From Streptomyces ortus (lineage in GTDB: Bacteria > Actinomycetota > Actinomycetes > Streptomycetales > Streptomycetaceae): a DNA stretch of 64,000 bases. Shown piece by piece: positions 43,008 to 52,165 of the stretch. The position numbers and the translations under genes were made by a program. Each line of letters begins with the position of its first letter. Within the stretch, counting starts at the first letter, position 1. The stretch covers positions 7,222,118-7,286,117 of the forward strand of contig NZ_JAIFZO010000002.1 in NCBI RefSeq assembly GCF_026341275.1. The letters are read 5' to 3'. Below the pieces are notes generated by a model that did no database searches, was not told the origin of the DNA, and was given only the letters and a program-made list of their open reading frames with translations.

Positions 43008-44462
43008 GTGGGTTTGCTGCATCAAGATGTAGAGGGAGAGCCGTTCCTGGTGGCGTCACGCTACCGGGACGATCTATTCGCCTGCCTGACCGCACGCGGG
43101 GACGAACTGTTCGACCTCACCGACGCGTTGCTGTGCGCGGACGGACCGGTGAGAACGCCGGTGGACCTGACGCTGGTGGCCGAGCACCGGCGGGGTCACG
43201 GCGCGATGTACGACGCGCTGAACAACGGGACCATCGACGTGCCCCGGCTGCGGCAGGTACTGGCTGGCCTGCCCATGCCGCAGGCCGCCGACGGGCGCCT
43301 TGTCCTCGCCGTCGACGTGAGCAACTGGCTCCGTCCCGACGCCCCGACCAGCGCGGATCGTCTGTTCTGCCACGTCTACGGCCGCAGCGGCCGGTCCTCG
43401 GACCAATTCATCCCCGGCTGGCCGTACTCCTTCGTCGCCGCCCTCGAATCGGGCCGGACGTCTTGGTGCCAGTTCCTGGACGCCGTCCGCCTCGGACCCG
43501 CCGACGACGTCGCCGAGGTCACCGCCGCCCAGCTCCGCCGGGTGGTCACGGACCTGATCGAGATGGGCCGCTGGCACGTCGGCGACCGCGACATCCTCAT
43601 CGTCTTCGACGCGGGCTACGACGCCCCGCGCATGGCCCACCTCCTCGGCGGTCTCCCGGTCGAGGTCCTCGGGCGGATGCGCACGGACCGGGTCATGCGC
43701 CGCCCGGCGCCCTCCCGTGAGGAGTACTACCTGGCCCACCCCCGCGGCGGCCACCCGCCCAAGCACGGCGGGGAGTTCCGCTTCGCCAAGCCGGAGACCT
43801 GGGGCGAGCCCGACGCGACAACCGTGCAGGTCACCGACCGGTACGGCACTGCCCGCGCGATGGCCTGGGACCACATCCACCCCCGCCTGACCACCCGCTC
43901 CGCGTGGATCGACCACACCGGCGAACTCCCCGTCATCGAAGGCACGCTGATCCATCTCCAGGTCGACCGCCTGCCCGGGGGCCAGGACCCGCTGCCCCTC
44001 TGGCTGTGGTCGTCGGCCACCGCCGTGAGCGGCGAGGACGTCGATGTCCGCTGGCAGACGTTCCTGAGGCGCTTCGACCTGGAGCACACGTTCCGACTGA
44101 TGAAGCAGACCCTGGGCTGGACCCGGCCGAAACTCCGCACCCCCGAGGCCGGCGAACGCTGGACCTGGATCGTCATCGCGGCCCACACTCAGCTCCGTCT
44201 CCTCCGCCAGGCGGCCACCGACCTGAGACGGCCGTGGGAGAAACCGGCCGAGCCCGGCCGGCTCACCCCGGCCCGAGTTCGCCGGGGGTTCAGGAACCTC
44301 CGCCCGCACCTGCTCTGTCCGGCCCGTGCGCCCAAACCCTCAACACCCGGTCCCGGACGGCCAGCTGGCTCGAAGAACCGGCGACCCACCGCCCACTACG
44401 ACGTGGGCAAAACCGTGAAGCGATCAGCAAGCATCACTGAACGAAACCGACTCGGACCATAA
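43008..44462 (+). CDS. DDE transposase (IS701/NF041680-like)
   Basis: A 484-aa RNase-H-fold transposase. The DDE triad can be followed: Asp in LVLAVDVSNWLRPD, Asp in ILIVFDAGYDAPRM and Glu in RRFDLEHTFRLMKQTLGW. The C-terminus carries the AGSKNRRPTAHYDVGKT tail common in Streptomyces copies. The gene appears full length and could be active. I could not identify convincing terminal inverted repeats or a target duplication around it; a 9-bp direct repeat (gcaaaaccg) near 42922 and 44407 is too short to trust. It ends 10 nt before the convergent MFS gene. Confidence 0.85.
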   Translation: MGLLHQDVEGEPFLVASRYRDDLFACLTARGDELFDLTDALLCADGPVRTPVDLTLVAEHRRGHGAMYDALNNGTIDVPRLRQVLAGLPMPQAADGRLVLAVDVSNWLRPDAPTSADRLFCHVYGRSGRSSDQFIPGWPYSFVAALESGRTSWCQFLDAVRLGPADDVAEVTAAQLRRVVTDLIEMGRWHVGDRDILIVFDAGYDAPRMAHLLGGLPVEVLGRMRTDRVMRRPAPSREEYYLAHPRGGHPPKHGGEFRFAKPETWGEPDATTVQVTDRYGTARAMAWDHIHPRLTTRSAWIDHTGELPVIEGTLIHLQVDRLPGGQDPLPLWLWSSATAVSGEDVDVRWQTFLRRFDLEHTFRLMKQTLGWTRPKLRTPEAGERWTWIVIAAHTQLRLLRQAATDLRRPWEKPAEPGRLTPARVRRGFRNLRPHLLCPARAPKPSTPGPGRPAGSKNRRPTAHYDVGKTVKRSASITERNRLGP

Positions 44463-44471
44463 AGAACAAGC

Positions 44472-46619
44472 TCAGCGGTCGCTCTCCGCCGAGGCCGGCA
44501 CCTTCGGTCGGGGATCCGGCGCCGCGCCGTCGGTCAGGTCCTCGACCAGCAGCCGCTTGGCGATCGTGTCGACGGCGACCCGGAGCTCCGCGCCCGACGG
44601 CCGGCCGAGGTCCTGTTCGACGCGGTCGGCCAGCCACCCGGCCCACGCCTCGCCGATCACACGCGCCTCGCGGGAACCGGCGTCGGTGTGGGAGAACAGC
44701 GTGCCCTCCCGGGTCAGGTACCCCTCGTCGACCATGCGCTGGAAGACCGGCACCAGGACCTCGGGCGGCAGGTGCCGGCGCGCGGCGATCAGGGAGAGGC
44801 CCGCGTGACCGACCATCCGGGTGAACAGCTCGACCTGCATCACGGCCCAGGCCCCCGCGATGTCCAGCCGGGTGTCCGAACCGACGACGATCCGGCGCAG
44901 GGTCTCGGGCCCGGTGTCGCCGAGGATCTTCCCGACCGTGGCTTCCAGCCGCTGCCGGTTGTCGGCCGCGGACGGGGTCGCGAAGCCCTCGCCCAGGTCG
45001 GTGGACCCCATCCGCGCGCTGTCGCGCAACTGCACCTGCTTGAGGAAGAGGGAGACCAGGAAACCGAGCGCCGCCACGGGCACGGTCCACAGGAAGACGG
45101 TCTGCAGCGTCTCCGCGTACGCCCTGACGAGAGGCGCGGCGGTCGCCGACGGCAGCTCGTGCAGTCTCTCCGGGCTGGTCGCCGCCTTGGTGAGCGTCCC
45201 GGGATCGGTCCCGCCGGCCCGGGCCGCCGCGGCGACCCCGTCCGCCAGGTTCGGCTTCAGCGTGTTGGCGTAGATCGTGCCGAAGACGGCGGTACCGAAG
45301 GAACTGCCGAGCGTACGGAAGAAGGTGACGCCGGACGTCGCGGTGCCCAGGTCGGTGTACTCGACGGTGTTCTGCACGGCGATGGTGAGGACCTGCATGC
45401 ACAGCCCGATCCCCGCGCCGAGCACGAACATGTAGAGCGAGGAGAGCCAGGTGCTGGTGCCGCTGTTCATCAGGGAGAGCAGGTAGAGCCCGACGCCCAT
45501 CACCAGCGACCCGATGATGGGAAAGGTCCGGTAGTGGCCGGTCTTGCTGATCACGTTGCCGCTGAAGACCGACGCGATGAGCAGCCCGACGACCATGGGC
45601 AGCGTACGGACACCGGAGACCGTCGCCGAGTCGCCGTCCACGTACTGGAGATACGTCGGCAGGAATGTCATCGCGCCGAGCATCGCGAAGCCCACGATGA
45701 AGCTGAGGATCGAGCAGACCGTGAAGACGGGGTTGCCGAACAGGCGCATCGGCAGCATGGGTTCGGCGGCGCGCGTCTCCACCAGGCAGAAGGCGGCCAG
45801 GGCGAGGACACCGCCCGCGAAGAGGCCGATGACGACGGGCGAGCCCCAGGCGTACTCGTTACCGCCCCAACTGGTCGCGAGGATCAGGGCGCTCGCCCCG
45901 ATCGCCACCAGGGCGATGCCCAGATAGTCGATGACCGGCCGGGACGGCGACTTCACCACCGGGATCGTGCGGGCCGCGGCCACCACGACGAGGATCGCGA
46001 TGGGGACGTTGACGTAGAACGCCCAGCGCCAGGTCAGATGGTCCGTGAAGAGGCCGCCGAGCAGGGGCCCGATCACGGTGGCGACACCGAACACGGCGCC
46101 GATCGCCCCCTGGTACTTGCCGCGCTCCCGCAGCGGGATGACGTCCGCGATCAGGGCCATCGCGGTGACCATCAGACCGCCCGCGCCGATGCCCTGCATG
46201 GCCCGCCAGGAGATCAGCAGGAGCATGTTCGAGGAGAGGCCGCACAGGAACGAGCCGGTGATGAAGATGATCGCCGACGCCTGGAAAACGAGCTTGCGGC
46301 CGAACAGGTCACCGAACTTGCCGACGAGCACCGTGGCGACGGTCTCCGCGAGCAGATAGCTGGTGACCACCCACGACATGTGCTCCGCGCCGCCGAGGTC
46401 CGACACGATCGTGGGCAGGGCCGTGCCCACGATCGTCTGGTCCAGCGCGGCCAGCAGCATGCCGAGCATGATCGTCACGAAGACGACGTTGCGGCGCCGC
46501 TTGTCCAGCACGGGCGGCTGCGTGGCGGCCGCTTCGGCCGCGGGGGGTCCGGCGGCGGGTCCGGCGGTGTCGATGGTCGTCACACCGGTCAGCTTCACAC
46601 CGGCCGGTGGGGTGTGCAT
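44472..46619 (-). CDS. MDR-type MFS exporter (EmrB/QacA, 14 helices) with C-terminal cytosolic domain
   Basis: A 715-aa DHA2-family drug:H+ antiporter. Motif A region: GKFGDLFGRKLVFQASAIIF. Motif C region: FGVATVIGPLLGGLFTDHL. N-terminal DQTIVGTALPTIVSDLGG is typical of EmrB/QacA. Fourteen hydrophobic helices end near residue 530. A further 180 residues follow, containing a helical, MarR-like segment (EVLVPVFQRMVDEGYLTREG, then TLFSHTDAGSREARVIGEAW), a fusion seen in several Streptomyces exporters. ATG 46619 is used; GTG 46583 is an alternative without a better ribosome site. Confidence 0.88.
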   Translation of the reverse strand: MHTPPAGVKLTGVTTIDTAGPAAGPPAAEAAATQPPVLDKRRRNVVFVTIMLGMLLAALDQTIVGTALPTIVSDLGGAEHMSWVVTSYLLAETVATVLVGKFGDLFGRKLVFQASAIIFITGSFLCGLSSNMLLLISWRAMQGIGAGGLMVTAMALIADVIPLRERGKYQGAIGAVFGVATVIGPLLGGLFTDHLTWRWAFYVNVPIAILVVVAAARTIPVVKSPSRPVIDYLGIALVAIGASALILATSWGGNEYAWGSPVVIGLFAGGVLALAAFCLVETRAAEPMLPMRLFGNPVFTVCSILSFIVGFAMLGAMTFLPTYLQYVDGDSATVSGVRTLPMVVGLLIASVFSGNVISKTGHYRTFPIIGSLVMGVGLYLLSLMNSGTSTWLSSLYMFVLGAGIGLCMQVLTIAVQNTVEYTDLGTATSGVTFFRTLGSSFGTAVFGTIYANTLKPNLADGVAAAARAGGTDPGTLTKAATSPERLHELPSATAAPLVRAYAETLQTVFLWTVPVAALGFLVSLFLKQVQLRDSARMGSTDLGEGFATPSAADNRQRLEATVGKILGDTGPETLRRIVVGSDTRLDIAGAWAVMQVELFTRMVGHAGLSLIAARRHLPPEVLVPVFQRMVDEGYLTREGTLFSHTDAGSREARVIGEAWAGWLADRVEQDLGRPSGAELRVAVDTIAKRLLVEDLTDGAAPDPRPKVPASAESDR

Positions 46620-46684
46620 GCGGGGCCCGTCCGCATGGGGGTGCGGGCCGGGCCGCTGCCACGGGGGAGGGCGAGGGCCCTGGT

Positions 46685-47521
46685 TCAGCCAGGCCCGGGC
46701 GCGCCTCGCCCGGGAGCGCCTCGCTCGTGGGCGTCCCGCTCGGCCGAGTCCCGGGGCCGCCTGCGCAGCAGATACGTGTCCATGATCCAGCCCTTGCGCT
46801 CCCGGGCTTGTGCGCGAACCTCCACGATGCGGGGCGCCGTCTCGGCCAGCGGACCCGAGACTAGGATCTCGTCCGGGGTGCCCAGATAGGCACCCCAGTA
46901 GATGTCGATCTCCTCGCCGGTGCCGGCGTACCGCTGGAACGTCTGGTGGGCGTCCAGCATCACGACCACGTCGTCGACACCCTCGGGAAGGCCCTCCGCG
47001 AGCCGGCGGCCCGTGGTGATCTGCACGGGCCGCGCCACCCGGCTGAGACCGGTGCGGTGCCGGGCGGCGAGGCACGAGACGCTGCTGACGCCCGGCACGA
47101 CGTCGTACGCGAAGGCCACGGCGCCCCGCTCCAGGACCTCCTCCAGGACACCCAGCGTGCTGTCGTACAGGGCGGGGTCGCCCCAGACGAGGAAGGCGCC
47201 GGTCCCGTCCTCGCCCAGCTCCTCCGCGATCAGCCGCTCGACGACGCGGGCGCGGGCGCCGCGCCAGGCACCGACGGCGGGGCGGTAATCCGCGCCCCGA
47301 GCCGGACGGTCGCGCTCGGGATCGAGCGCCTCGACCGTCCGGTACGTCCCCTCGGGCAGGTGCGCGCCGAGAACGTCACGGCGCAGCCGCACGAGGTCCG
47401 AGGTCGCCTCACCCTTGTCCAGGAGGAAGAACACCTCGGTGCCGCGCAGCGCCTTGACCGCCTGGAGGGTCAGGTGGTCGGGGTCGCCCGCACCGATGCC
47501 GATGACATGAATCTTTCGCAC
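46685..47521 (-). CDS. cobF: Precorrin-6A synthase (deacetylating)
   Basis: A 278-aa tetrapyrrole methylase. The SAM-binding start VRKIHVIGIGAGDPDHLTLQ and mid-protein segments FLVWGDPALYDSTLGVLEEV and YDVVPGVSSVSCLAARHRTG are those of the CobF subgroup, which methylates C-1 of precorrin-5 with loss of acetate in aerobic cobalamin synthesis. GTG 47521 opens directly on the first strand; the 16 residues upstream in frame are not family-like. The C-terminus is about 20 residues longer than usual and rich in Arg/Gly. No other cob genes are near. Confidence 0.88.
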   Translation of the reverse strand: MRKIHVIGIGAGDPDHLTLQAVKALRGTEVFFLLDKGEATSDLVRLRRDVLGAHLPEGTYRTVEALDPERDRPARGADYRPAVGAWRGARARVVERLIAEELGEDGTGAFLVWGDPALYDSTLGVLEEVLERGAVAFAYDVVPGVSSVSCLAARHRTGLSRVARPVQITTGRRLAEGLPEGVDDVVVMLDAHQTFQRYAGTGEEIDIYWGAYLGTPDEILVSGPLAETAPRIVEVRAQARERKGWIMDTYLLRRRPRDSAERDAHERGAPGRGAPGPG

Positions 47522-47535
47522 GGTCCATGCAACGC

Positions 47536-48084
47536 TCAGGAACCGCCGCCGCGCAACCGCGGCGCCCACGCCGACGCGTCCACAGCGGCTTCGTCCCGCT
47601 CCACGACAGCCGCCAACTCACGCGCCCAGGTGGCGAGTTCGTCCAAGGCGAGCCCGTGAGGACGCGGGCTCCCGGAGCCCGCACCCCACTCCTCGACAGC
47701 CCCCGCCCCCCGCCGCAGCAACCGCGCCCCGCCCGTCACGTTCCCCCGGGCCGCGTGCGTGAGCCCGACGGCGAGCTGGGCGAGCCCTCGCCACAACGCG
47801 CGCTCCTCCTCGGGGCCCGACTTCCAGGCGTCCTCGAAGACCTCGTGCGCGTGGAACGGCTTCCCCGCCGTCAGCAGCGCCTGGGCCTCGGTGACGGTGT
47901 CCTCGGGGGCGCGCACCACCCCCTCGGGCTGCCGCTCCACGCCGTCCGCCCCGTACGGCAGGGGCCGCCCGAGTCCGTCGCGGGGCCGGGCGTTGCGCGC
48001 CCGGCCCTCGGTGTCCCGGTCCCGCCGGTCGCCGGAAGTGTCCCCGGAGGAGTCGCCGGAGAAATCGCCAGAGGTGTTGCTCAT
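47536..48084 (-). CDS. DUF309 domain protein
   Basis: A 182-aa protein starting at ATG 48084 with GGAGGG 12 nt upstream. The first 35 residues are a low-complexity SGDSSGD repeat. Residues about 70-140 carry the DUF309 pattern: ALLTAGKPFHAHEVFEDAWK, then EERALWRGLAQLAVGLTHAA, then RGNVTGGARLLRRGA. The paired His and Trp residues are those conserved in this helical family, whose function is unknown. It lies 15 nt before the cobF start on the same strand and probably shares its transcript. Confidence 0.85.
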   Translation of the reverse strand: MSNTSGDFSGDSSGDTSGDRRDRDTEGRARNARPRDGLGRPLPYGADGVERQPEGVVRAPEDTVTEAQALLTAGKPFHAHEVFEDAWKSGPEEERALWRGLAQLAVGLTHAARGNVTGGARLLRRGAGAVEEWGAGSGSPRPHGLALDELATWARELAAVVERDEAAVDASAWAPRLRGGGS

Positions 48085-48184
48085 GCACCGATTGTCCCTC
48101 CTCACTCGCCGTCTTCGAGGCACCCCTCTGTGTGCGGTAAGGTTCTGTTCGCGCGATCACGCGGTTCACCGCGACGAGGCGCAT

Positions 48185-48258
<74 letters not shown>

Positions 48259-48277
48259 CTGGAGACAGTCGCAGGTC

Positions 48278-48311
48278 AGGGCCGGTTTCGGAGATATCCG
48301 AAACCGGCCCT
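48278..48311. terminator. Hairpin between tRNA-Pro and the integrase remnant
   Basis: AGGGCCGGTTTCGG pairs perfectly with CCGAAACCGGCCCT across a 6-base loop. It lies between convergent units (tRNA plus strand, integrase minus strand) and probably terminates both. Confidence 0.8.
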
Positions 48312-48357
48312 TGATCATTCTTGGGGACCAGTTGGGGACCGGCGCCCTTGACCGGCG

Positions 48358-49342
48358 TCAGCGGGTTACGACGATCGGGCTCGGCAGTGAGCGTGGTGCG
48401 CGGAGCGCGCTGAGGTGTGCGGAGAGCGCCGCTCCGGCGGCCGTGATCTTGTGTACGTCAGGGTGCAGGTATCGCTGGGTGGTGGTCAGGGAGCCATGGC
48501 CGTCGATCTTGCGGAGGACGTGTACCCGGACTCCGGCGTCGGCGAACCAGGTCAGTCCGGTGTGCCGGAGGTCGTGCCGGCGCAGGTGTTCGTAGCCGAG
48601 CTTGGTGACCACGTCGTCCCAGTGTGTGGCGTCGCGCAGCCTGAGACCTCGCCGATCCGTGCGGCGGTGCACGCGGCGAAGATGACCACGTCTTCCAGCC
48701 GCGGTACTGGTCGTGGGAAGCGGCAACGAGCGCATCGGCCAGCACAATTAAGGTCTCCCGGCCGGGCAGGGCCAGCGCCCGTGGGTCCAGGAGTTCGTCC
48801 TCGGCCTGTTTGCAGAGCTTCTGCCAGCCGGTTACCCGGGCGGGGTTGACCCTGATGATGCCGTCGCGGAGTGCCTGCTCCATGACGCGGACCAGGACGG
48901 CGATGGTGGTCTTCACCGTGGAGCGGCTGTGCTCGTCGGCGATCCAGTTCTGGACGGTGCGATCGACGACGCCGTTGGTGATCATCCGCACTGCGAGGTG
49001 GCCCAGGGCGGGGACTACGCGCATCCGCCATCCCGACAGGTAGGGGTCCAGCGTTTTCAACTCGAGGCCGCGCAGGGCGAGGTCCGTGTTCGCGTCACCG
49101 TATTCGGCGAGCTTCATGGTGGCCTGGGAGGGGCTCAGGCCGGCTTCTGCGGCCTCGATGATGGCCTGAAGCCATTCCTGGGCCTCTTCTTCGTTGTCCT
49201 TTCCCTCGGACAGTGACTGGCGGCGCTTGCTGGTCGGATCGGTCCATCGGACGCGGGCCCGATACGGAGTGGGGCGGTCAGGGCGGTGTTCGATATCGGT
49301 GGAGAGTCGGACACCGACTGGAACGTCGGTCTTTTCGGCCAT
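48358..49342 (-). pseudogene. Degraded tyrosine recombinase (phage/ICE integrase) next to tRNA-Pro
   Basis: The N-terminal arm and core-binding domain are intact in one frame from ATG 49342 (VRWTDPTSKRRQSLSEGKDN, then STVKTTIAVLVRVMEQALRD). Near 48700 the reading must shift to keep VVIFAACTAARIGEVSG, the first half of the catalytic domain with its first Arg. About 95 residues are then missing, and a further shift resumes with LRDATHWDDVVTKLGYEHLR, RHDLRHTGLTWFADAG and TTQRYLHPD, the HxLRH box and the Tyr nucleophile. With a frameshift plus an internal deletion it cannot make an active integrase. It marks a fossil integrative element at this tRNA. Confidence 0.85.
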
Positions 49343-49661
49343 CGAATTCCTTGGTCGGGACGGTACGTCGGTGACGCAGCCATTCCTCGACGTCGAGGGC
49401 GCTGTACGTGACGAGGCGTTTCAAGACCGTGACGAATGGCGGCCCCTGGGGTGGCTGGGCTGTGCGCCGGCGGCGCAGGGTTGACGCGTCCACTCGCAGG
49501 CAGGCGGCGAGGTCACTGGTTGAGTACCAGGCGCTGGTGAGGAGAAACGCTTGGCTATCAGGCGAGACGGCGCGATGGTGAGGAGTCGCAGGTTTCGCTG
49601 TGGTCTCCTTATCGCGATGCGGTTCGGCCTTGGCGATAGTTGCTATTGGTTCATTGGGCAA
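49278..49661 (-). CDS. Helix-turn-helix / excisionase-like protein
   Basis: A 127-aa frame whose central part is a MerR/AlpA-type helix-turn-helix: YSTSDLAACLRVDASTLRRR, followed by the wing VTVLKRLVTYSALDVEEWLR. This is the pattern of excisionases or small regulators lying upstream of actinobacterial integrases. Its 3' end overlaps the integrase start by 65 nt in another frame, as in such modules. The only available start is TTG 49661, so the true N-terminus is uncertain. Probably a surviving part of the dead integrative element. Confidence 0.6.
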   Translation of the reverse strand: MPNEPIATIAKAEPHRDKETTAKPATPHHRAVSPDSQAFLLTSAWYSTSDLAACLRVDASTLRRRRTAQPPQGPPFVTVLKRLVTYSALDVEEWLRHRRTVPTKEFDGRKDRRSSRCPTLHRYRTPP

Positions 49662-49921
49662 GTGCGGCTATCCCTGGGGGAGTACGGAACACTAGACGGA
49701 TCTACGGAAGAGTCCAGAGACGGACAGCACTGTTCGCGAACGGAGAACGCACGCTAAATTTCCGGCAGGCAGCGACGACATGCCTTTGCCACTACTTAGA
49801 TCTGTGGTTGTGTTCGGGGGCGGACGTTGGTGCATTAATCGTCTCCGGAAACGCCGGTTTGGCTAACCGGCGTTTCCGAGCTGTCTTGCTGCCGAGTCGG
49901 ACGGCGGTAGGCGGTCATTCG

Positions 49922-50702
49922 GATGTCTCAACTGCCCCGTCCGTTTGGGCTGCACCGGGATCTGCGGAAGATCTGCCAGGTCTTCAGGCGTGCGACGCCG
50001 CGCTCGACCGGTGCGCGTGCCGCGGCCAGCGCCCGGTTGAGAGTCTTCTCGGTGGGAGTGAGTTCCTGCATGGGCCTCCGTTTGATGCCGGTGCTCATCC
50101 AGGGGCTTCCGCCCTGGTAGGCGAGGTCGGCCAGGATGGGGACGCCCTGGCGCTCGCAGATGCGGATGATCCGGAGGGTGGGGGCCGCAGCCACGTCATG
50201 GGGCCGGCCCGGCAACGCGGGTGACAGCCACAGCAGCCGACCTTCCTGATCGGTGCCACCTGCACGTTCACCCCGTGCCGGCGATGCTTGGCCGAGTAGT
50301 CGGCCCGCCCGTCTCCGACCCGGTCGCACTCGGCGAGCGTGCCGTCCAGCAGGACGAAGTCCGCATCGGCCTCACGCAGGACCTTCAGCAGAACCGGCGC
50401 ACGTTCGGCGAGCAGGTGGATGACCGCGCCGGTGTAGGCGCGGGCGGTGGACTCGCTGATCCCGAACCCGGCAGCGATCTTCGCCAGGGTCGTGTGTTCG
50501 CGCAGGTACACCAGTGCCACCATCGCGCGCTGGGACGGACGGAGCTTGCAGCGCCGGTCACCCTCCCGGGTGACGATGAGCATCGTGACCCACTCCACGA
50601 GCGCATGGGGCAGGTCGAGTGCGGCAGGATAGGTGACCAACGAGGCCCCCGAGCAGCGTGGTTGAGACGTCAGACATCTTGATCAACCGCTCGGGGGCCT
50701 CG
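49922..50702 (-). mobile_element. IS5-type insertion sequence, inactivated
   Basis: The element contains one frameshifted transposase gene. An 11-bp near-perfect inverted repeat brackets it: GATGTCTCAAC at 49922-49932 and the complement of GACGTCTCAAC at 50661-50671. Upstream of the transposase is a 14-bp perfect stem (50641-50654 with 50689-50702) enclosing the right repeat, probably a hairpin that blocks read-through into the transposase gene. The exact ends are uncertain. Confidence 0.65.
49928..50640 (-). pseudogene. IS5-family transposase, frameshifted
   Basis: The first part reads a helix-turn-helix (LAKIAAGFGISESTARAYTG) and the first catalytic Asp (FVLLDGTLAECDRVGDGRAD, then YSAKHRRHGVNVQV). 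Between about 50262 and 50240 the frame shifts. The second part continues with GRLLWLSPALPGRPHD, RICERQGVPILADLAYQGG and ALAAARAPVERGVARLK, containing the remaining acidic residues. The two halves sit in different frames and the C-terminus stops after RRSRCSPN. A programmed shift is possible in this family, but I see no slippery run, so a disabling mutation is more likely. Confidence 0.75.
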
Positions 50703-50854
50703 CTCGTTGTGCTTCGTGGACCGTCACCTGATCGGTGGCCAGCTCGAAGAAGCTCATTCCTGGCTACCAGAGGTCCCGTTGCACCGCCGGCTCAACGACC
50801 AATACCGTCAACCCACTTGACGTGGGCAGCTTTCCCGCTAACTTCGCGGCATTG

Positions 50855-50968
50855 GCTCCTGCGTCGCTGAGTTGAGACGTCGAACACCTCCCTCAACGGC
50901 ACGGGAGCCCTGCCCGTTGCGCACGCCAACCCCGCGCCGCCCCGTCGCCCGATCAGCGACCACGCTGA
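50855..50968 (+). repeat. Left copy of a ~115-bp inverted repeat flanking the terpene pair
   Basis: The segment beginning gctcctgcg…gttgagacgtcgaacacc matches the reverse complement of 53472-53586 with about eight mismatches in 115 bp. Its gttgagacgtc core also matches the right end of the IS at 50661, so it appears to be the leader or end of a related insertion sequence. With the right copy it encloses the prenyl and terpene synthase genes. Confidence 0.85.
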
Positions 50969-51132
50969 AAGCGCTCAATTGCCTTTCAACGCATTCACGC
51001 ATGGTGACGGAGCAGACCTTGCCGGGCGAACGTGCAAGTGGTGCCCTAGGAGCTGTGAAAAAGTTTCTTGGCCTGTCGCTCCTTCCTGACCTGGTCACAT
51101 CGCATCCGGTCTTCGCACTACCTCCGCGGTGC

Positions 51133-51300
51133 CTAAGGGCTGTCCCGTAACTCCCGGCGGGCGCACGACGACAGCTACGGCACCTCGCGGCGTTGCCGGA
51201 TCGCCCGAATACACCCGGTATGAGGGCGACCCGGCGCCTTGCGATGCACCGCATCTGACGCCGCACGCTGATCCACCGGGAGTTACGGGACAGCCCTTAG
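51133..51300. mobile_element. MITE-like element with perfect 25-bp inverted ends
   Basis: The ends at 51133-51157 and 51276-51300 are perfect inverted complements over 25 bp (starting CTAAGGGCTGTCCCGTAACT). The structure fits insertion of a 162-bp element (51136-51297, ends AGGGCTGTCC) into a CTAG site with duplication of TA, as for IS427-group IS5 elements. It has no coding capacity, so it would need a transposase in trans. It lies 120 bp upstream of the Z-prenyl synthase gene. Confidence 0.8.
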
Positions 51301-51421
51301 CCGCGCGAGAGACAACGTCGCCATGACCATTTCAGGTTTGAGTCTGAGAAGCAGACTGACTTAAATTCTCGGTTCCGACCGTTCCACTGATGCCGAATCA
51401 AGGAAGGCAGGGGTAATTCTC

Positions 51422-52165
51422 ATGACACAGGAGAACCTCGAGGGCGTTGGCGTCGACAACACCACATCCCAGGTACGTGCGGTTCCGCAGCACATCGCCT
51501 TCATTCTGGACGGAAACCGGCGATGGGCGCGTGGCCACTATCTCAGCGTCGATGAAGGGCACCGCGCCGGCATCTTGAAGGTCTTCGATGTCTTGGCGTG
51601 GTGCGAGGATGCCGGGGTGGAGGTTGTCACGATGTGGTTGCTCGCCATGAGGAATCTAAAGCGGAGCGACGACGAGCTGGCAGGTTTGTTCCGTGTTTAC
51701 GAGGAGGTGGCTGAACGCCTTGCGGACGGCCCGTGGCGCGTCCGCGCGATGGGCGCCCTGGATCTACTACCGAAAAGCGTTACCGAGGCATTTCGCCGGG
51801 CTGAGGAGTCGACCCGGCACAGCGAGGGCCTTCAGGCGAACATTGCGCTTGCCTATGATGGTCGCGCTGAGATTGTTCGCGCCGTGCGCTGTCTGTGCGA
51901 TGGGCTGGCCAACGCTCCCGAACCAGGGTCATCGTCGGTGATCTCTGAAGAGGCGATAGGGCAGTATCTGTTCACGGCTGGCCAGCCGGACCCAGACCTG
52001 GTGGTGCGCACCTCCGGAGAAAAACGTCTGTCGGGTTTCCTGACATGGCAGACAGCTCAGTCTGAACTGTACTTCTGCGCCGATCTATGGCCAGATTTCA
52101 CCCGAGAGCACCTGACTCGCGCACTGGACCATTATGCCCGTAGGGATCGTCGATTCGGTCTTTAG
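51422..52165 (+). CDS. Short-chain cis (Z)-prenyl diphosphate synthase
   Basis: A 247-aa member of the UppS/Z-prenyltransferase family. Motif I is HIAFILDGNRRWARGH with catalytic Asp30; the C-terminal region reads RTSGEKRLSGFLTWQTAQSE, then LYFCADLWPDF. The stretch TMWLLAMRNLKRSDDEL resembles the WLLSTDNL segment of Rv1086-type Z,E-farnesyl diphosphate synthase rather than long-chain UppS, and RLSGFL (not RLSNFL) agrees. A C10-C15 cis product, or a lavandulyl-type irregular product, is therefore likely. It is followed by a terpene synthase gene that may use the product. AT-rich third positions and flanking inverted repeats suggest acquisition by transfer. Confidence 0.85.
   Translation: MTQENLEGVGVDNTTSQVRAVPQHIAFILDGNRRWARGHYLSVDEGHRAGILKVFDVLAWCEDAGVEVVTMWLLAMRNLKRSDDELAGLFRVYEEVAERLADGPWRVRAMGALDLLPKSVTEAFRRAEESTRHSEGLQANIALAYDGRAEIVRAVRCLCDGLANAPEPGSSSVISEEAIGQYLFTAGQPDPDLVVRTSGEKRLSGFLTWQTAQSELYFCADLWPDFTREHLTRALDHYARRDRRFGL

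Larger units (their letters stand above)
50684..51421. other. Gene-free stretch between the IS and the terpene pair
   Basis: These 738 bp hold no supported gene. They contain the left copy of the 115-bp inverted repeat (50855-50968), a MITE-like element (51133-51300) and the presumed promoter of the Z-prenyl synthase gene. GC content falls noticeably from about 51300 onward. Confidence 0.5.

Noticed and set aside
42915..44415. A 9-bp direct repeat (gcaaaaccg) around the DDE transposase as a target-site duplication.
   Set aside because: No inverted ends adjoin it, and a 9-bp match in 1.5 kb can arise by chance.
51048..51130. The gagctgtgaaaaagtttcttgg stretch left of the MITE as another IS end.
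   Set aside because: No matching inverted partner found nearby.
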